IMG/VR virus record: IMGVR_UViG_3300025669_000070
Coordinates: 1 to 42,988 of that record
Length of the DNA: 42,988 bases
Reading direction: 5' to 3' (one strand)
Source: a virus
Part shown: positions 1-9,175 of the stretch, in pieces
Layout: each line of letters begins with the position of its first letter
Position numbering within the stretch: the first letter of the stretch is position 1
Translations under genes and position numbers: made by a program
The notes under the pieces: generated by a model
What the model saw: only the letters and a program-made list of their open reading frames with translations
Databases searched by the model: none
Told to the model about the DNA's origin: nothing

Positions 1-126
1 TTCATCTTGAGTTCATACTGCCTCCTTGTTTCCGCTTCTCTTAATTTACGTTCATTCTCGGAAGCAATTAACGCATCTTCACGATTCCTATCCTCAGTTC
101 TCTGAGAATCTTCACGTTTATTCTCA
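1..126. repeat. Direct terminal repeat, left copy (contig circularity)
   Basis: The first 126 bases are identical to positions 42860-42985. The last three bases of the window (42986-42988) no longer match position 127 onward. The repeat lies inside an open reading frame that is complete only when the ends are joined. This fits an overlap left by assembly of a circular or circularly permuted genome better than a true packaged terminal repeat, which would split the gene. Confidence 0.93.
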
Positions 127-233
127 GCACGACGAGTTATCCCACCGGCGATAGCAGACCCAGCGCGTTCAATTCCTCGACTTAGCGGGTTTTCTCTTGG
201 TGCCGGTAATACTGTTATAGGCATTGAAGGCAT
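1..233 (-). CDS. N-terminal part of a 347-aa virion-type helical protein (continues at the right end)
   Basis: The start is the ATG at 231-233, preceded by AAAGGAG inside the end of the flanking gene, whose stop begins one base away. These 77 codons are rich in Arg, Glu and Lys, especially after residue 25, and look like a charged helix or coiled coil. Through the 126-bp terminal repeat the frame runs on without a break into the gene at 42049-42864, so the full product is 347 aa. I do not recognise a family. Its place between an S74-domain protein and the 2231-aa polyvalent protein suggests an internal virion or ejection protein, as in other podoviruses; that role is inference. Confidence 0.85.
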   Translation of the reverse strand, partial: MPSMPITVLPAPRENPLSRGIERAGSAIAGGITRRAENKREDSQRTEDRNREDALIASENERKLREAETRRQYELKM

Positions 234-234
234 A

Positions 235-2562
235 TTATAATACTCCTTTTAATAGTAAGTTATAATTTATAGCCAGATAACCGTTTTGTTCTATTACGGC
301 TTCAGGCACTATTTCTTGAATATCTTGGGCAATCAGGCCAAAACTCTTGCCAAACAAGCCTAAATCTTCTGCTTTTTTATTCCATTCCCAAATAGCACCC
401 TTACCCGCCAGTTCAGGTATGAAATCAAACATGCTTGGCACATACTCTATATTGAATTTTAATCGTCTATCAGATGCCGCAATAGCAGCAGCAGCAGCCT
501 GGCCACCAGCGCTAATCAATGAACCAGCAATACCGCCAGTCCCCTGTACCGCTACACCCGTCTGTGTATCAGTATTAACAAATCCAGACAGACCGGAGAT
601 AACACTCGGTAGGGTCGGGTTAGCTTCAATCCATTCCTGAATCTGAGCGTTAAGCTCATTCTGGTCCTGGCCCTGCTCGATACCAGCGACATTAATTAAG
701 CTGGAGAGATTATTAATCTGTTGAGTTAATATCTCCTGTTCGCCCTTCCTCAAGTTCTGAGCTGCTTGTACGGATGATAAATCAATTCCAGCCGTTGACG
801 CTTCCATCTTATCGATAGCCGCTGTAGTCAGACCTCTATCCTGTAGCAGATTGCGAGTCTCCTGTGATATCTTACCAGTTTCGGCTACATCTTGAATTAT
901 CTTACCCTGTGTCTCAACTACTTGAGCGTTAGTTAGGCCAACATTAGCCATCTGTTGTGCTAGGGTTCCTTTAAGTGTCGATATCTCTGTCGATGTATCC
1001 GCTTGGGTGGATGCTATGTTAGCTGCCGCCTGCATCTGTGCCAATGGGTTATTTTGGGCAGTAATTGAAGCTGGTACCGCCTGTAACGCTCGGTCAGCCG
1101 CATTTTCAGCTAGTTGCCTTCTCTGCTGCTCGTCAGACATTCTCGCCTGAGCGCCCAGTGAATTAATCTGCGATTCAACGTCACCACGCCCTCTAGACTC
1201 AGCCATTGCCCTGGCAGAGCTTGAAAAACCTGAACCAGCGAACGAAGATTTAATCTGCTGTAAAGTGTTTAGGTCAAAGTTTCTACGGGCAGGATCAGCA
1301 ATGGATTCCTGTATAAACCTATCAGTAGTTTCCTTATTTATAGTAGTTGATGGATTACCAGACAACGAACGAGATAACGCTGCGTTAGTCTCACCCTGTA
1401 AAGGAGATGATAATGGATTAACCGTTGGTGCGTTCAAAACAGGGTTAGCAGGGTTTGTCGTTATGTCACTTGCAGACTTTTTGATAACATCTGTGTCAGC
1501 TTGAGTTACGGCATCTGCCGCTGCCGCTGGTACGTCACCTGCTGTGCCGCCACCTGTTGCTACTGCTCCAGGGGCGGGAGTAGCGTTTACGTCACCTGCG
1601 GGTAATGTAGCTGCGGCTGTTATTTCACTAGAAGTACGATTCTCTGTTGGATCACCACCTGCCGCTATGTTTGTTCTTACAGATGTATCTTCAGCGACCA
1701 GTGGGTTGATTGGTGCAGACTGCCCAGTACCAGCGGTTAGCTGAGTACCGCCCTTGAACATCTTCTCTTGGCCTCTTGAGTTAGTCAATACTTCAGGTCC
1801 ATCTTCGCCAACGACAACTGAATCACCTCTACGGACAGGACCGCCTTCAACCAAGCCTTGTAATCCCGTCAAACCTAACAGCACATTAGGGTCAACATTC
1901 TGCTGATTCTGTTCTACTGCTAATGGGCTATTCTGGCTATTATCAATAACACTACCTTCAAATGTTTGGGGAACGACATTCAAATCCTGACTAGCTGTTA
2001 TTACTTCAGGGCCATCCTCGCCAACCACTTGCCTGGTTAGTTTATCCTGCATTGTCTGTGCCTTATCATCTCGCTTTTGTCCCAGCAAGTCTAATATAGG
2101 GTTAGGCGTATCGCCAAATGACACATTCTCACCAGCAGGCTGAGTGGTACTCACGCCGGGAGCGATAATAGACGGGTCGCTAGTAATCGGGGATGGGGTA
2201 CTGCCCAGATTGATGCCTCGCCGCGACAATATATCAGCCGCCGCTGTACTCTGCTGTGGACCAGCCATTACCTTATCCTGCAAGCTGGGTACTGTTCCCA
2301 GTAAATTCCTTTGTGTTTCAGTTAAATCAGCAACTCGATCACCCTGGAAGCCAGTAGCGAATGATTCTATTAAATCATCTAAAGCGCCACTTCTCACTAG
2401 CTGTCTAATATTAGAGTTGGAAGCCAGAAGGCTGGGGTCTATCTCACCGCCAAAAATAGCAGATAGAAGTAAGGGGTTAAGCTCCCTCTGTTTTACGTTC
2501 TGTGTTGGTAGAGTTTCAACCTTAGACTCGCTACCAAACAAAACATCGCCTATATTAGCCAT
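235..2562 (-). CDS. 775-aa virion protein with C-terminal S74-type chaperone domain
   Basis: The last ~80 residues look like the peptidase S74/endosialidase chaperone domain: SDRRLK near residue 697, then a WEWNKKAEDLG stretch, FGLIAQDIQE and a terminal NYN. In that family the domain helps trimerisation and cuts itself off at the Ser of the SD motif. The rest is low-complexity, rich in Ala, Gln, Thr and Pro, with a helical Gln/Ala segment from about 430 to 640. The phrase VVGEDGPEV occurs twice, near residues 185 and 250, and resembles GEAGPE motifs known from phage tail proteins. It may be a tail fibre or an internal virion protein. It starts with ATG at 2562. Confidence 0.75.
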   Translation of the reverse strand: MANIGDVLFGSESKVETLPTQNVKQRELNPLLLSAIFGGEIDPSLLASNSNIRQLVRSGALDDLIESFATGFQGDRVADLTETQRNLLGTVPSLQDKVMAGPQQSTAAADILSRRGINLGSTPSPITSDPSIIAPGVSTTQPAGENVSFGDTPNPILDLLGQKRDDKAQTMQDKLTRQVVGEDGPEVITASQDLNVVPQTFEGSVIDNSQNSPLAVEQNQQNVDPNVLLGLTGLQGLVEGGPVRRGDSVVVGEDGPEVLTNSRGQEKMFKGGTQLTAGTGQSAPINPLVAEDTSVRTNIAAGGDPTENRTSSEITAAATLPAGDVNATPAPGAVATGGGTAGDVPAAAADAVTQADTDVIKKSASDITTNPANPVLNAPTVNPLSSPLQGETNAALSRSLSGNPSTTINKETTDRFIQESIADPARRNFDLNTLQQIKSSFAGSGFSSSARAMAESRGRGDVESQINSLGAQARMSDEQQRRQLAENAADRALQAVPASITAQNNPLAQMQAAANIASTQADTSTEISTLKGTLAQQMANVGLTNAQVVETQGKIIQDVAETGKISQETRNLLQDRGLTTAAIDKMEASTAGIDLSSVQAAQNLRKGEQEILTQQINNLSSLINVAGIEQGQDQNELNAQIQEWIEANPTLPSVISGLSGFVNTDTQTGVAVQGTGGIAGSLISAGGQAAAAAIAASDRRLKFNIEYVPSMFDFIPELAGKGAIWEWNKKAEDLGLFGKSFGLIAQDIQEIVPEAVIEQNGYLAINYNLLLKGVL

Positions 2563-2573
2563 ATTAAATACTC

Positions 2574-2882
2574 CTAAGTAAGTGCTACTTTAACCAGCAC
2601 GTCATTCACTCTCGCTACGTGATAAACAGCGTTGCTATCACTTGTATCAACATATAATTTCATCTGGCCTTCGTCAAACTCAGTAACAGTATCCTGCAAT
2701 AGAGTTCCAACCGCGATCCCTGCGATATCAATAATGGGCAGCGTCATTGCCCCGTTATCAAAATCATTCCGAATCTTTAATACTAAAGAAGATAGCAATG
2801 ACGCTAAATCCGTTAAGTACATTTCTATATTACCACTGAAAATAGGTGGCCTAAACGATAGAGGCGTTTGCTTTACTGTCAT
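2574..2882 (-). CDS. Small virion-region protein, unknown function (102 aa)
   Basis: A 102-aa acidic protein with mixed alpha/beta character. It has no recognised motif, Cys pair or membrane segment. It overlaps the stop of the upstream nozzle gene by four bases, so the two are probably translationally coupled. It is followed after 11 bases by the S74-domain protein. Position suggests a minor tail component or a chaperone for the fibre-like protein downstream. Confidence 0.7.
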   Translation of the reverse strand: MTVKQTPLSFRPPIFSGNIEMYLTDLASLLSSLVLKIRNDFDNGAMTLPIIDIAGIAVGTLLQDTVTEFDEGQMKLYVDTSDSNAVYHVARVNDVLVKVALT

Positions 2883-4696
2883 GTTGCCGCTCCTCTCGGT
2901 ATTAATTTGATATTATAAGCCCGCATGGAGAAGTTACTTTCCAAGGAATTATTTAAGAACCTGAACCGTATCTTCTGTCCCGAAATTGTGAAGTTCTGCT
3001 TATACCACGCCCATACCCCGGCTATTGTTTGTGTTCCTATATTAACCCATGTAGCACCGCCGTCTAGTGAATAATCAACTTCAACTGACCCACCCTTCAG
3101 TTCAAGTTCAATCCCCATATACCTAAACCATCGTGACTGATATTCACTACCGTCCGGCACAAAATCAGGAGTTACGTGATATTGATTAATAGCCACGCCG
3201 TTATCGTTTAATGACGCAGAATCCTGCTGATAAGTATTCCCGTCCTCGTCACCTTGCAGTAATATATCCTGACCGACACTAGCTTGATACTCTTCATAAG
3301 TCTGGACACCCATCGTAGCGTAAGTGTCAGCAGCCTCAAAATCAGCATAAGCAAAGCCAGTTACGTTTGACCAGATACCAGTAGCAGTAACCTCAGTAGC
3401 ATACTCATCAATCGACCACCATCCTTCTCGATAGTCATAAACATATGCTCTATCAGCGTAGGTACTTGACCCTGACGGTATGAAGAATGTTACATGCGCT
3501 CTTACTTTATCGACTACAGATCGACACGCACTAACTGCCTCCCAGTTGATATTGTCAAGGAAATCCTGGAAGATTGGATCACCGATAGGTGTGGGGCTTG
3601 GGCCACCAGCCCATCTGAACACGTTATTCTTACTTATGTATATATGCTCACCCTCAATAACTGCGAGTAATCCTGGTGATAATAAGCCTGGCCCACGGAC
3701 TACTGTATCGTATCTAAACAACGTAGTTCCAGCCGTATAGCTTAAAAGTGCTATTGAATCGTCTTTATATAAGGCTATATTATCGCCTAGCTGCCCAGAC
3801 CAGACCAAGTGGCCGGGGGTGTCGTATAGGTTAATGAACCCGGCGTTGGTGGTAGCAAAATTAAGGTTATCAATAGTACCAGTCTGACTCCAATATATTT
3901 GTTGGGGGAAGGTATCGCTATCGTATGTTGGCGCAAGGTAAAATACACTTGATTTATATGTGAATACTTGTTTTGCTATAATGTCAGCGTAAGCGTCAGG
4001 TACAACCTCGATAGCCGCACCCGTACCCTTCCATACAAAAACAGGGTCAACGCCATTACTGACGACTATATACCATCCTAATTCTATCGTTCCAGCTGCC
4101 CCTTGGTCGAAGTGGCAAGTGCTAACTGGATTACTTATCGTACCAGTTAAAGGGGTGTTAGTCAGTGCGTTAATATTTATCGCTCCCCATGTGTCAGGAG
4201 AGGTAGCGTATGAATAAACCGCTTCGTCCGTGACAGCCATGAGGATATCTACGCCGTCCAGTCCCTCAAATTTAGGGAGGTCTAGGACGATACCGGCTGA
4301 TAATACCACTGAAGAAGGTGTTACCGTAGCACCACCAGCACCAGTTATTTCTTCTGATATAACAAACGTACCAGTTAATACAGCGATTACCAATACTGTT
4401 GTTGACGTTACTTCAAGAACCGTACCAGTTGCCAAACTCGTTTCTTGGGATACAGCCTCACCGACAACAAACGAACCAGAACTCGGACTACCGGATGTAG
4501 CAGTAACAATCCTCAGCGGTAAAGTATCCCCGCCAATCTCAGCCGTACCGTCCCTTGGACTAATCCTCCCATAGTCATATCGAGTGTTCCTAGCGTCAGG
4601 CGACTGGGTGGGATCAATAAACGTAGATGGCCTGTCGGTATTAACGCCACCCGTCGGCATGGGTACTTGTATTGATTTTGTTCGTTTTTTAGGCAT
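2879..4696 (-). CDS. Tail nozzle / beta-propeller tail protein (605 aa)
   Basis: The N-terminus (PMPTGGVNTDRP, then SPDARN and GRISPRDG) and a long run of beta-rich repeats with QIYWSQTG and FRWAGG resemble the propeller tail proteins of podoviruses (T7 gp12 / P22 gp10-type roles). These close the tail tube below the adaptor. I chose the ATG at 4694-4696, which forms a TAATG overlap with the upstream stop. Residues 68-130 form an inserted Thr/Val/Gly-rich module (FVVGE, VTSTTV, TGAGGAT) that is also present in the adaptor gene at 5923. The nozzle assignment is inferred from size, position and composition. Confidence 0.65.
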   Translation of the reverse strand: MPKKRTKSIQVPMPTGGVNTDRPSTFIDPTQSPDARNTRYDYGRISPRDGTAEIGGDTLPLRIVTATSGSPSSGSFVVGEAVSQETSLATGTVLEVTSTTVLVIAVLTGTFVISEEITGAGGATVTPSSVVLSAGIVLDLPKFEGLDGVDILMAVTDEAVYSYATSPDTWGAININALTNTPLTGTISNPVSTCHFDQGAAGTIELGWYIVVSNGVDPVFVWKGTGAAIEVVPDAYADIIAKQVFTYKSSVFYLAPTYDSDTFPQQIYWSQTGTIDNLNFATTNAGFINLYDTPGHLVWSGQLGDNIALYKDDSIALLSYTAGTTLFRYDTVVRGPGLLSPGLLAVIEGEHIYISKNNVFRWAGGPSPTPIGDPIFQDFLDNINWEAVSACRSVVDKVRAHVTFFIPSGSSTYADRAYVYDYREGWWSIDEYATEVTATGIWSNVTGFAYADFEAADTYATMGVQTYEEYQASVGQDILLQGDEDGNTYQQDSASLNDNGVAINQYHVTPDFVPDGSEYQSRWFRYMGIELELKGGSVEVDYSLDGGATWVNIGTQTIAGVWAWYKQNFTISGQKIRFRFLNNSLESNFSMRAYNIKLIPRGAAT

Positions 4697-5703
4697 TATG
4701 GAGTCAATGTCCCACAAGGTATATATTTTGTAGTTCCATTAATTCTTATACGTATATAATTGGTTGTTGCGTAGGTATCAGCGGAAGTGATTGTGGTTAA
4801 GTCATTTGCAGCGAAGTCGAACACAAATGGAGTTGTCCCTCGTATATCCAGGTAGGCAAAAGCCATATTGGACGTACTGGAAAAGTCGTCGATATTAACA
4901 GCCTTAATAATAGCTGCTGGAGTGGTGGAGTTCATACCTGCCACATAATCTATATCTACATCTATCGCACTGAATGTTGCATCAGAAATAACACCACTGA
5001 CTTCCACGGCATTACTTCCAGAAGTTTGACCACCTACTGCCTGTGCTGTATAAGAAAGCCCTACATGGGCATCGGTCGCTTCAATAGCCTTACCAGCACC
5101 TGCATATTTCATTCCTCTATCATTAGCAGTACCGGCGGCAATAATATTAATACACCATGTAGTATTGTTGTCATTTGTGTTTATTTCTATACCAGTGCAT
5201 ATTCCGCTCGCACCGTTTAACTTCATATCAATAACTGGAATGGTAGATGTTGTTGTTTCGCTGGTCAGATCAAACAAAGATGTAGCCGAGCTACTCATTG
5301 CCAATGTACAATAATCACTAGCGTCCGTATGTGTGTCGTTACGTAACACAACATTCGCTTCAGGAACATATACGCCAGTATGATTATGAGCAGTTAAAGC
5401 CCAACCAATAGCCTTCCATTCGCCATCATAAACTTCTAACACATAATTAGCATCAGACTTAGCATATATCCGTCCCGACTCGAATCCTGCCTGTGGCGTA
5501 GGATCACCTGTAGCAACAAAACACCTGGCTGACCCTACTGCATGCTCCCCACCAGCACCAGCACCAGCAATAGTCACATGCTCCTTATCAAGCCGATCCT
5601 TAACAGCAGCACGCAGGTTCCGTATCTCGTCATCTGCCTTGGATACCTGATCCGTATTCGCGGGGGAGGCAACCTCCCAGTCTTGTTCGTCGTCATTAGA
5701 CAT
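4696..5703 (-). CDS. Tail appendage or fibre-like protein (335 aa)
   Basis: The acidic N-terminus is followed by a short helical stretch (EIRNLRAAVKDRL). Next comes a segment like many receptor-binding phage proteins (FESGRIYAKSD, TAHNHTG near residue 100), then Ser/Thr/Ala-rich repeats typical of beta-helical shafts. The last ~20 residues (IRIRINGTTKYIPCGT) match an ending I associate with phage appendage proteins. It lies between the holin-like gene and the nozzle gene, and its stop shares bases with the nozzle start. A tail fibre or a decoration protein are both possible. Confidence 0.6.
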   Translation of the reverse strand: MSNDDEQDWEVASPANTDQVSKADDEIRNLRAAVKDRLDKEHVTIAGAGAGGEHAVGSARCFVATGDPTPQAGFESGRIYAKSDANYVLEVYDGEWKAIGWALTAHNHTGVYVPEANVVLRNDTHTDASDYCTLAMSSSATSLFDLTSETTTSTIPVIDMKLNGASGICTGIEINTNDNNTTWCINIIAAGTANDRGMKYAGAGKAIEATDAHVGLSYTAQAVGGQTSGSNAVEVSGVISDATFSAIDVDIDYVAGMNSTTPAAIIKAVNIDDFSSTSNMAFAYLDIRGTTPFVFDFAANDLTTITSADTYATTNYIRIRINGTTKYIPCGTLTP

Positions 5704-5714
5704 TATATATCACC

Positions 5715-5921
5715 TTATTTCAAAATTATTGTAAGTAGAACACCGATCATAGTCACACAACCAGTTAGGAAAAAAACCACCATCCAAGGCGGTCGGTTCA
5801 ACAATTTATCCTTTATTTCTTTTATATCAGTTGACATGCCTTTGAAATCGTCCTTTAATTTTGTTATATCCGATCTATTCAAATTGCCCAAAACACATGG
5901 GCTTTCAATTTTATCTGGCAT
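5715..5921 (-). CDS. Holin-like small protein (coiled coil plus one membrane helix)
   Basis: A 68-aa protein. Residues 17-42 look like a charged amphipathic helix (KLKDDFKGMSTDIKEIKDKL). Then comes PPW and a single hydrophobic segment, residues 48-67 (VVFFLTGCVTMIGVLLTIIL), ending in Lys. This layout is that of the XhlA / haemolysin-like phage holin family, where the coiled coil lies on one face of the membrane. It sits in the tail operon, not beside a lysin. A second holin-like gene exists at 22761, so the lysis role is not certain. Confidence 0.6.
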   Translation of the reverse strand: MPDKIESPCVLGNLNRSDITKLKDDFKGMSTDIKEIKDKLLNRPPWMVVFFLTGCVTMIGVLLTIILK

Positions 5922-5922
5922 A

Positions 5923-6759
5923 TTAATATATCTCCGGTGTAAATGCTTGTTCTGCCCCCCAAGCCTCGTTGATTAGAGCCTCAGATTTATTGGCCCAATA
6001 GTTAGCCGTATCTTCCTCTTGTAGAAACTCAAACATCATCGAAGCTGCTAGATACACAATTGCAGGATCGAGACTTCTATCCAAGCTAGAGGTTGTTGTG
6101 TCGTTTGTTAGGGTCGCTGCCCACTTTTGGCCTATGAAGTGCAGGGTGTATGTTTCGACGTTAGCTACTGACGTTGGTGTCATAGTAGCTCCGCCAGCTC
6201 CTGTTAATAATCCAGTAGCATTAAATGTTCCTGATGTTACGGTTATTACAACAACTGTCGTTGATGTTACTGACGCTACGGTACCAGCGGCACCGCTACC
6301 AGTTTGGTCTATTACTTCGCCAACAATGAATGTTCCTGAGCTTGCAATCGCCGCTGTAGCAGTTATGTTAGCTGAAACATTAGGGATCGGATGCAAAATA
6401 ACATTACCACCGAATATCGTATAATAATACGGCCTGGACTCAGCCTGACCTTCGGCATATGGATAGTCATCATAAAACTGATCCGTTTCCTTAAAGCCAA
6501 GATACGCGCCAACCGCAGCCGTAGACTCCGACCAGCGAAGTGACTCCACTGTCCTAAGCGTGGTGGGGATAGCGTAGCTCTTAGTACCGTCCACTAAAGT
6601 TAGGGACGTATCCTCAGTCCGAGTAACCTGCCAGGGAAACTTACCGGCAATCTCATCTACTGCCCATTGCAGGCGGGTGTTCACTGCCGAAGACTTATCG
6701 GTTCGATCAATAATCGACTCGACTTCATCTCTCATCTCTGATTTTTGTAATGTTCCCAT
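5923..6759 (-). CDS. Head-to-tail adaptor / tail tubular A-like protein (278 aa)
   Basis: N-terminal helices (EMRDEVESIIDR, RLQWAVDEIAGKFPW), a middle beta region (LVDGTKSYAIP, GGNVILHPIP) and a C-terminal helical part (AASMMFEFLQ, YWANKSEALINEAW) match the layout of podovirus adaptor proteins (T7 gp11 / P22 gp4 role) that join portal to nozzle. The start is the ATG at 6757-6759: any start further upstream would lie inside the terminator hairpin at 6780-6806. Residues 137-198 hold the same inserted module as the nozzle gene at 2879. Assignment rests on position and fold-like pattern. Confidence 0.6.
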   Translation of the reverse strand: MGTLQKSEMRDEVESIIDRTDKSSAVNTRLQWAVDEIAGKFPWQVTRTEDTSLTLVDGTKSYAIPTTLRTVESLRWSESTAAVGAYLGFKETDQFYDDYPYAEGQAESRPYYYTIFGGNVILHPIPNVSANITATAAIASSGTFIVGEVIDQTGSGAAGTVASVTSTTVVVITVTSGTFNATGLLTGAGGATMTPTSVANVETYTLHFIGQKWAATLTNDTTTSSLDRSLDPAIVYLAASMMFEFLQEEDTANYWANKSEALINEAWGAEQAFTPEIY

Positions 6760-6779
6760 GATGTAAAAACCTAAAAGGC

Positions 6780-6806
6780 GGGTGCCAGGCACACTGCCCG
6801 ACACCC
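6780..6806 (-). terminator. Intrinsic terminator after the capsid gene group
   Basis: On the minus strand, GGGTGTCGGGCA and TGCCTGGCACCC form a 12-bp stem with two G-T wobbles and a 3-base loop, followed by GCCTTTTAGGTTTTT. It lies just after the minor head gene that ends at 6828 and before the adaptor gene. Partial read-through would lower tail-gene expression relative to capsid, as known for the T7 terminator after gene 10. Confidence 0.72.
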
Positions 6807-6827
6807 TAAGTCAGATGGTAAATTTAA

Positions 6828-7475
6828 TTAATCAACACCAATCAAAGTGTAGTAGACACCCTGAGCTGATACAGGTGCGCGATTAGCACTGAGGGTCAAA
6901 GACGATCCATACGGGCCAGAACCAGTTCCACCAGTAGTATTAGCACGAACAATGTCACCACTACTAATAGCGGTTGAAGCAAAAGTGCTAAACGTAGTTG
7001 TAACTAAAGTTGTAACCGTAATAGCCTGTGCGTCAATAAACTCAACAGGATCAGTAGAAGTAGTTCCTACATTTAATACTGGAGAACCAGTAAATACTCC
7101 GATAGAATTTGACCACTTAGCTGACGCTATAGTCATATCATAAGGCGCCGTAAACAACACTCTTTCGATAAGATCGTTATTAGCAGTGAAATCGTCAATA
7201 CCAAAAGTATCTGATATATTAAATACTTCACCTGATCGAGTCAGTGTCAAACTAGTTAAGGCTGATGCGTCAATCTCACCAGTAGCGGAAACTGTCTCAT
7301 TGATATAGTAAAACTCAGTTGATGCCGTAGCAGGCTGAATTTGATAACTATATATCCGAGACAGTGTAGTAAACAACTCTACAGTTAAAGCAGTTGTAGC
7401 AAATGGAATATAACCAGTATCAACGGCATATCCATTATGCTGAAATCGCTTCTGTTTGTTGTAGTCTCTAGCCAT
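6828..7475 (-). CDS. Capsid-associated or minor virion protein, unknown (215 aa)
   Basis: A 215-aa beta-rich protein, very high in Thr, Ser and Ala, with few charged residues after the first 15 (DYNKQKRFQ). No catalytic motif is visible. It is the second gene after the capsid gene and directly precedes the terminator, so it belongs to the strongly expressed head group. A capsid decoration or head-completion protein is the likely role. ATG start, with TTTCTTGGGTT and AAAGGAGTC upstream. Confidence 0.65.
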   Translation of the reverse strand: MARDYNKQKRFQHNGYAVDTGYIPFATTALTVELFTTLSRIYSYQIQPATASTEFYYINETVSATGEIDASALTSLTLTRSGEVFNISDTFGIDDFTANNDLIERVLFTAPYDMTIASAKWSNSIGVFTGSPVLNVGTTSTDPVEFIDAQAITVTTLVTTTFSTFASTAISSGDIVRANTTGGTGSGPYGSSLTLSANRAPVSAQGVYYTLIGVD

Positions 7476-7497
7476 TATTCATGACTCCTTTCTTGGG

Positions 7498-8100
7498 TTA
7501 AACGCCCCAGCCGGAACCGATTAGTTTAACTTCACCGCAAGCGATTGTACCGCCAGCCTCAGAACCAGAACTAATTGCATGACCAGCGGGAATAGCTACG
7601 TCAGTTTCCAGATACTCATCAATCTCACCAGCCGTAGCTGCAAAGAAAGATTCTCCAGCAGTCAGATTAACACCAGAAATAATGCTGATAGTAGCGGCTG
7701 AATATTTAGCACTAGCACTGGTATAGAAGTCAGGGCATACACCCTTAACCCAGAACCAACCATAATACTCATCAGTAATTGAACTAAGAGCTACAGCAGC
7801 AGGAGCGCATCCAATCGCCATACCACCAGTCAGAGTGATCTGAACAGCAGTATGGGAAGTAGCTAGACTGGTAGCAACTAAGCCAATAGTCAAGGCTTCT
7901 TTTGCCTGTAAATAAGCACAGACACCATATCCGCCAATAGTGGAATTAAAATAACCAATGCACGTACCCAACGGATACACACCAGCATAATCACTCGTAC
8001 TGGCTACATTATGTGTAGTAGTAAGCGAAGCTACAGTGAACCCACTCGCTCCACCCCTGCCGGTAAAACCGGACTTCGGAATTGCATAAGGTTGCAACAT
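7498..8100 (-). CDS. Probable capsid decoration protein (200 aa)
   Basis: A 200-aa protein of low charge, rich in Ala, Gly, Ser and Thr, predicted mostly beta strand, with six Cys scattered through it. It follows the major capsid gene after 33 bases and is preceded by AAAGGA. Small, neutral, Gly/Ala-rich proteins in this position are often head decoration or cement proteins. I cannot name a family. Confidence 0.62.
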   Translation of the reverse strand: MLQPYAIPKSGFTGRGGASGFTVASLTTTHNVASTSDYAGVYPLGTCIGYFNSTIGGYGVCAYLQAKEALTIGLVATSLATSHTAVQITLTGGMAIGCAPAAVALSSITDEYYGWFWVKGVCPDFYTSASAKYSAATISIISGVNLTAGESFFAATAGEIDEYLETDVAIPAGHAISSGSEAGGTIACGEVKLIGSGWGV

Positions 8101-8133
8101 AATAATAAAATCCTTTCTTTCTTCTTTTTTAGT

Positions 8134-9153
8134 TTAAGCCATAACAGGGGAAAAATAATTAACTCTAGGTTTCCAGCAGATCATACCACTATGGGCCAGA
8201 AGCACACGGGCAAGATATTCATCGATACCATTATTCTGCTCACCCTGCCATTTGAACGGGGTAGTCTTAAAGTTACGTTTCGGGTTAATACGCCATTCCC
8301 AACTTGACAAGTCAAGCATGAAGAAGTAGCTGTCAGGACAGTTATCGTCCAAGACAATCTCAACTCCGTCAATACTAAAGGAGGCAAAGCCAGCCTTAGC
8401 CAAGTCACCGGAAATATCAATAGTAGACTCATTGGCACGTACCAACGATTTCCACTTACGGTAAATTTTGGAACCGCAAATAGCCAGAAGGTTCTTTCGA
8501 TTACCTTTATACTGCAAGCATTTATCTACCATAAAGTCCCACTGGCTGAAATTAACAGGAACAGCAGTAGCCATAGCTGAACTAGCGTCACTACCTGAAT
8601 TACCATCCCACCAGTCGCCAGCAGTATCACGTTTAATCCCGCCGTAAGATTCCGTACCACCATACGTAGTAGCACCGCTATAGAAAGCAGCGTTAAGACT
8701 CAGTGGGTCGTCGGCACCAGGTACGGATACGCTTGAGCTTCCGCCGTACAGGCCGAAGAAATTCTCCGACAGGCGATCTACCATATCATCCTGGGCAGCC
8801 TTAACTTCCTCAGAGATGGTATCGACGATCATTTCCTCGCCATTATTCATAATCTCGTCATCGACATCATACTTAATGGGAGTCTGTGTGTACTTCCAAC
8901 CAAACTTAGCTGCGGTACGTTTATCTTCAGTACCACTCTCAAGGGGTTCGCCCTTAGAATAATTCTGGGTAAGCGTATTCTTAGCATAGCGTACTGGTTT
9001 AGTAATCTTTGTGCCACCTTTAGTGACAACCCTATTCATGCGTTTCAATTTGAAAATCAGGGGTATTCTATCGTGAACCTGATCTTCTACGGTTCGTAAA
9101 TATAGTTCTTGGGTATCAGCGTTAAGCTGAGCCACATCAATCGTTACACTCAT
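8134..9153 (-). CDS. Major capsid protein (339 aa)
   Basis: The position directly after the scaffold gene, a length of 339 aa and the sequence pattern all fit an HK97-fold capsid protein. There is an N-terminal helix region (LYLRTVEDQVHDRIPL), a beta-rich E-loop-like part (TKITKPVRY, SKGEPLESG), a long acidic helix (MIVDTISEEVKAAQDDMVDR) that could be the spine helix, and a C-terminal strand region. There is no obvious prohead-protease site. It follows the scaffold gene after 22 bases and has an AAAGGAT ribosome site. Confidence 0.85.
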   Translation of the reverse strand: MSVTIDVAQLNADTQELYLRTVEDQVHDRIPLIFKLKRMNRVVTKGGTKITKPVRYAKNTLTQNYSKGEPLESGTEDKRTAAKFGWKYTQTPIKYDVDDEIMNNGEEMIVDTISEEVKAAQDDMVDRLSENFFGLYGGSSSVSVPGADDPLSLNAAFYSGATTYGGTESYGGIKRDTAGDWWDGNSGSDASSAMATAVPVNFSQWDFMVDKCLQYKGNRKNLLAICGSKIYRKWKSLVRANESTIDISGDLAKAGFASFSIDGVEIVLDDNCPDSYFFMLDLSSWEWRINPKRNFKTTPFKWQGEQNNGIDEYLARVLLAHSGMICWKPRVNYFSPVMA

Positions 9154-9175
9154 AATGATTTATCCTTTCGTAGTT

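Noticed and set aside
1-126. True packaged direct terminal repeats (T7-like ends)
   Set aside because: The repeat lies in the middle of a coding frame that is whole only in the circular form, and its length is typical of assembly overlap. Not excluded without read coverage.
6760-6804. N-terminal extension of the adaptor gene
   Set aside because: It would code through the terminator hairpin. The ATG at 6759 begins the adaptor-like sequence.
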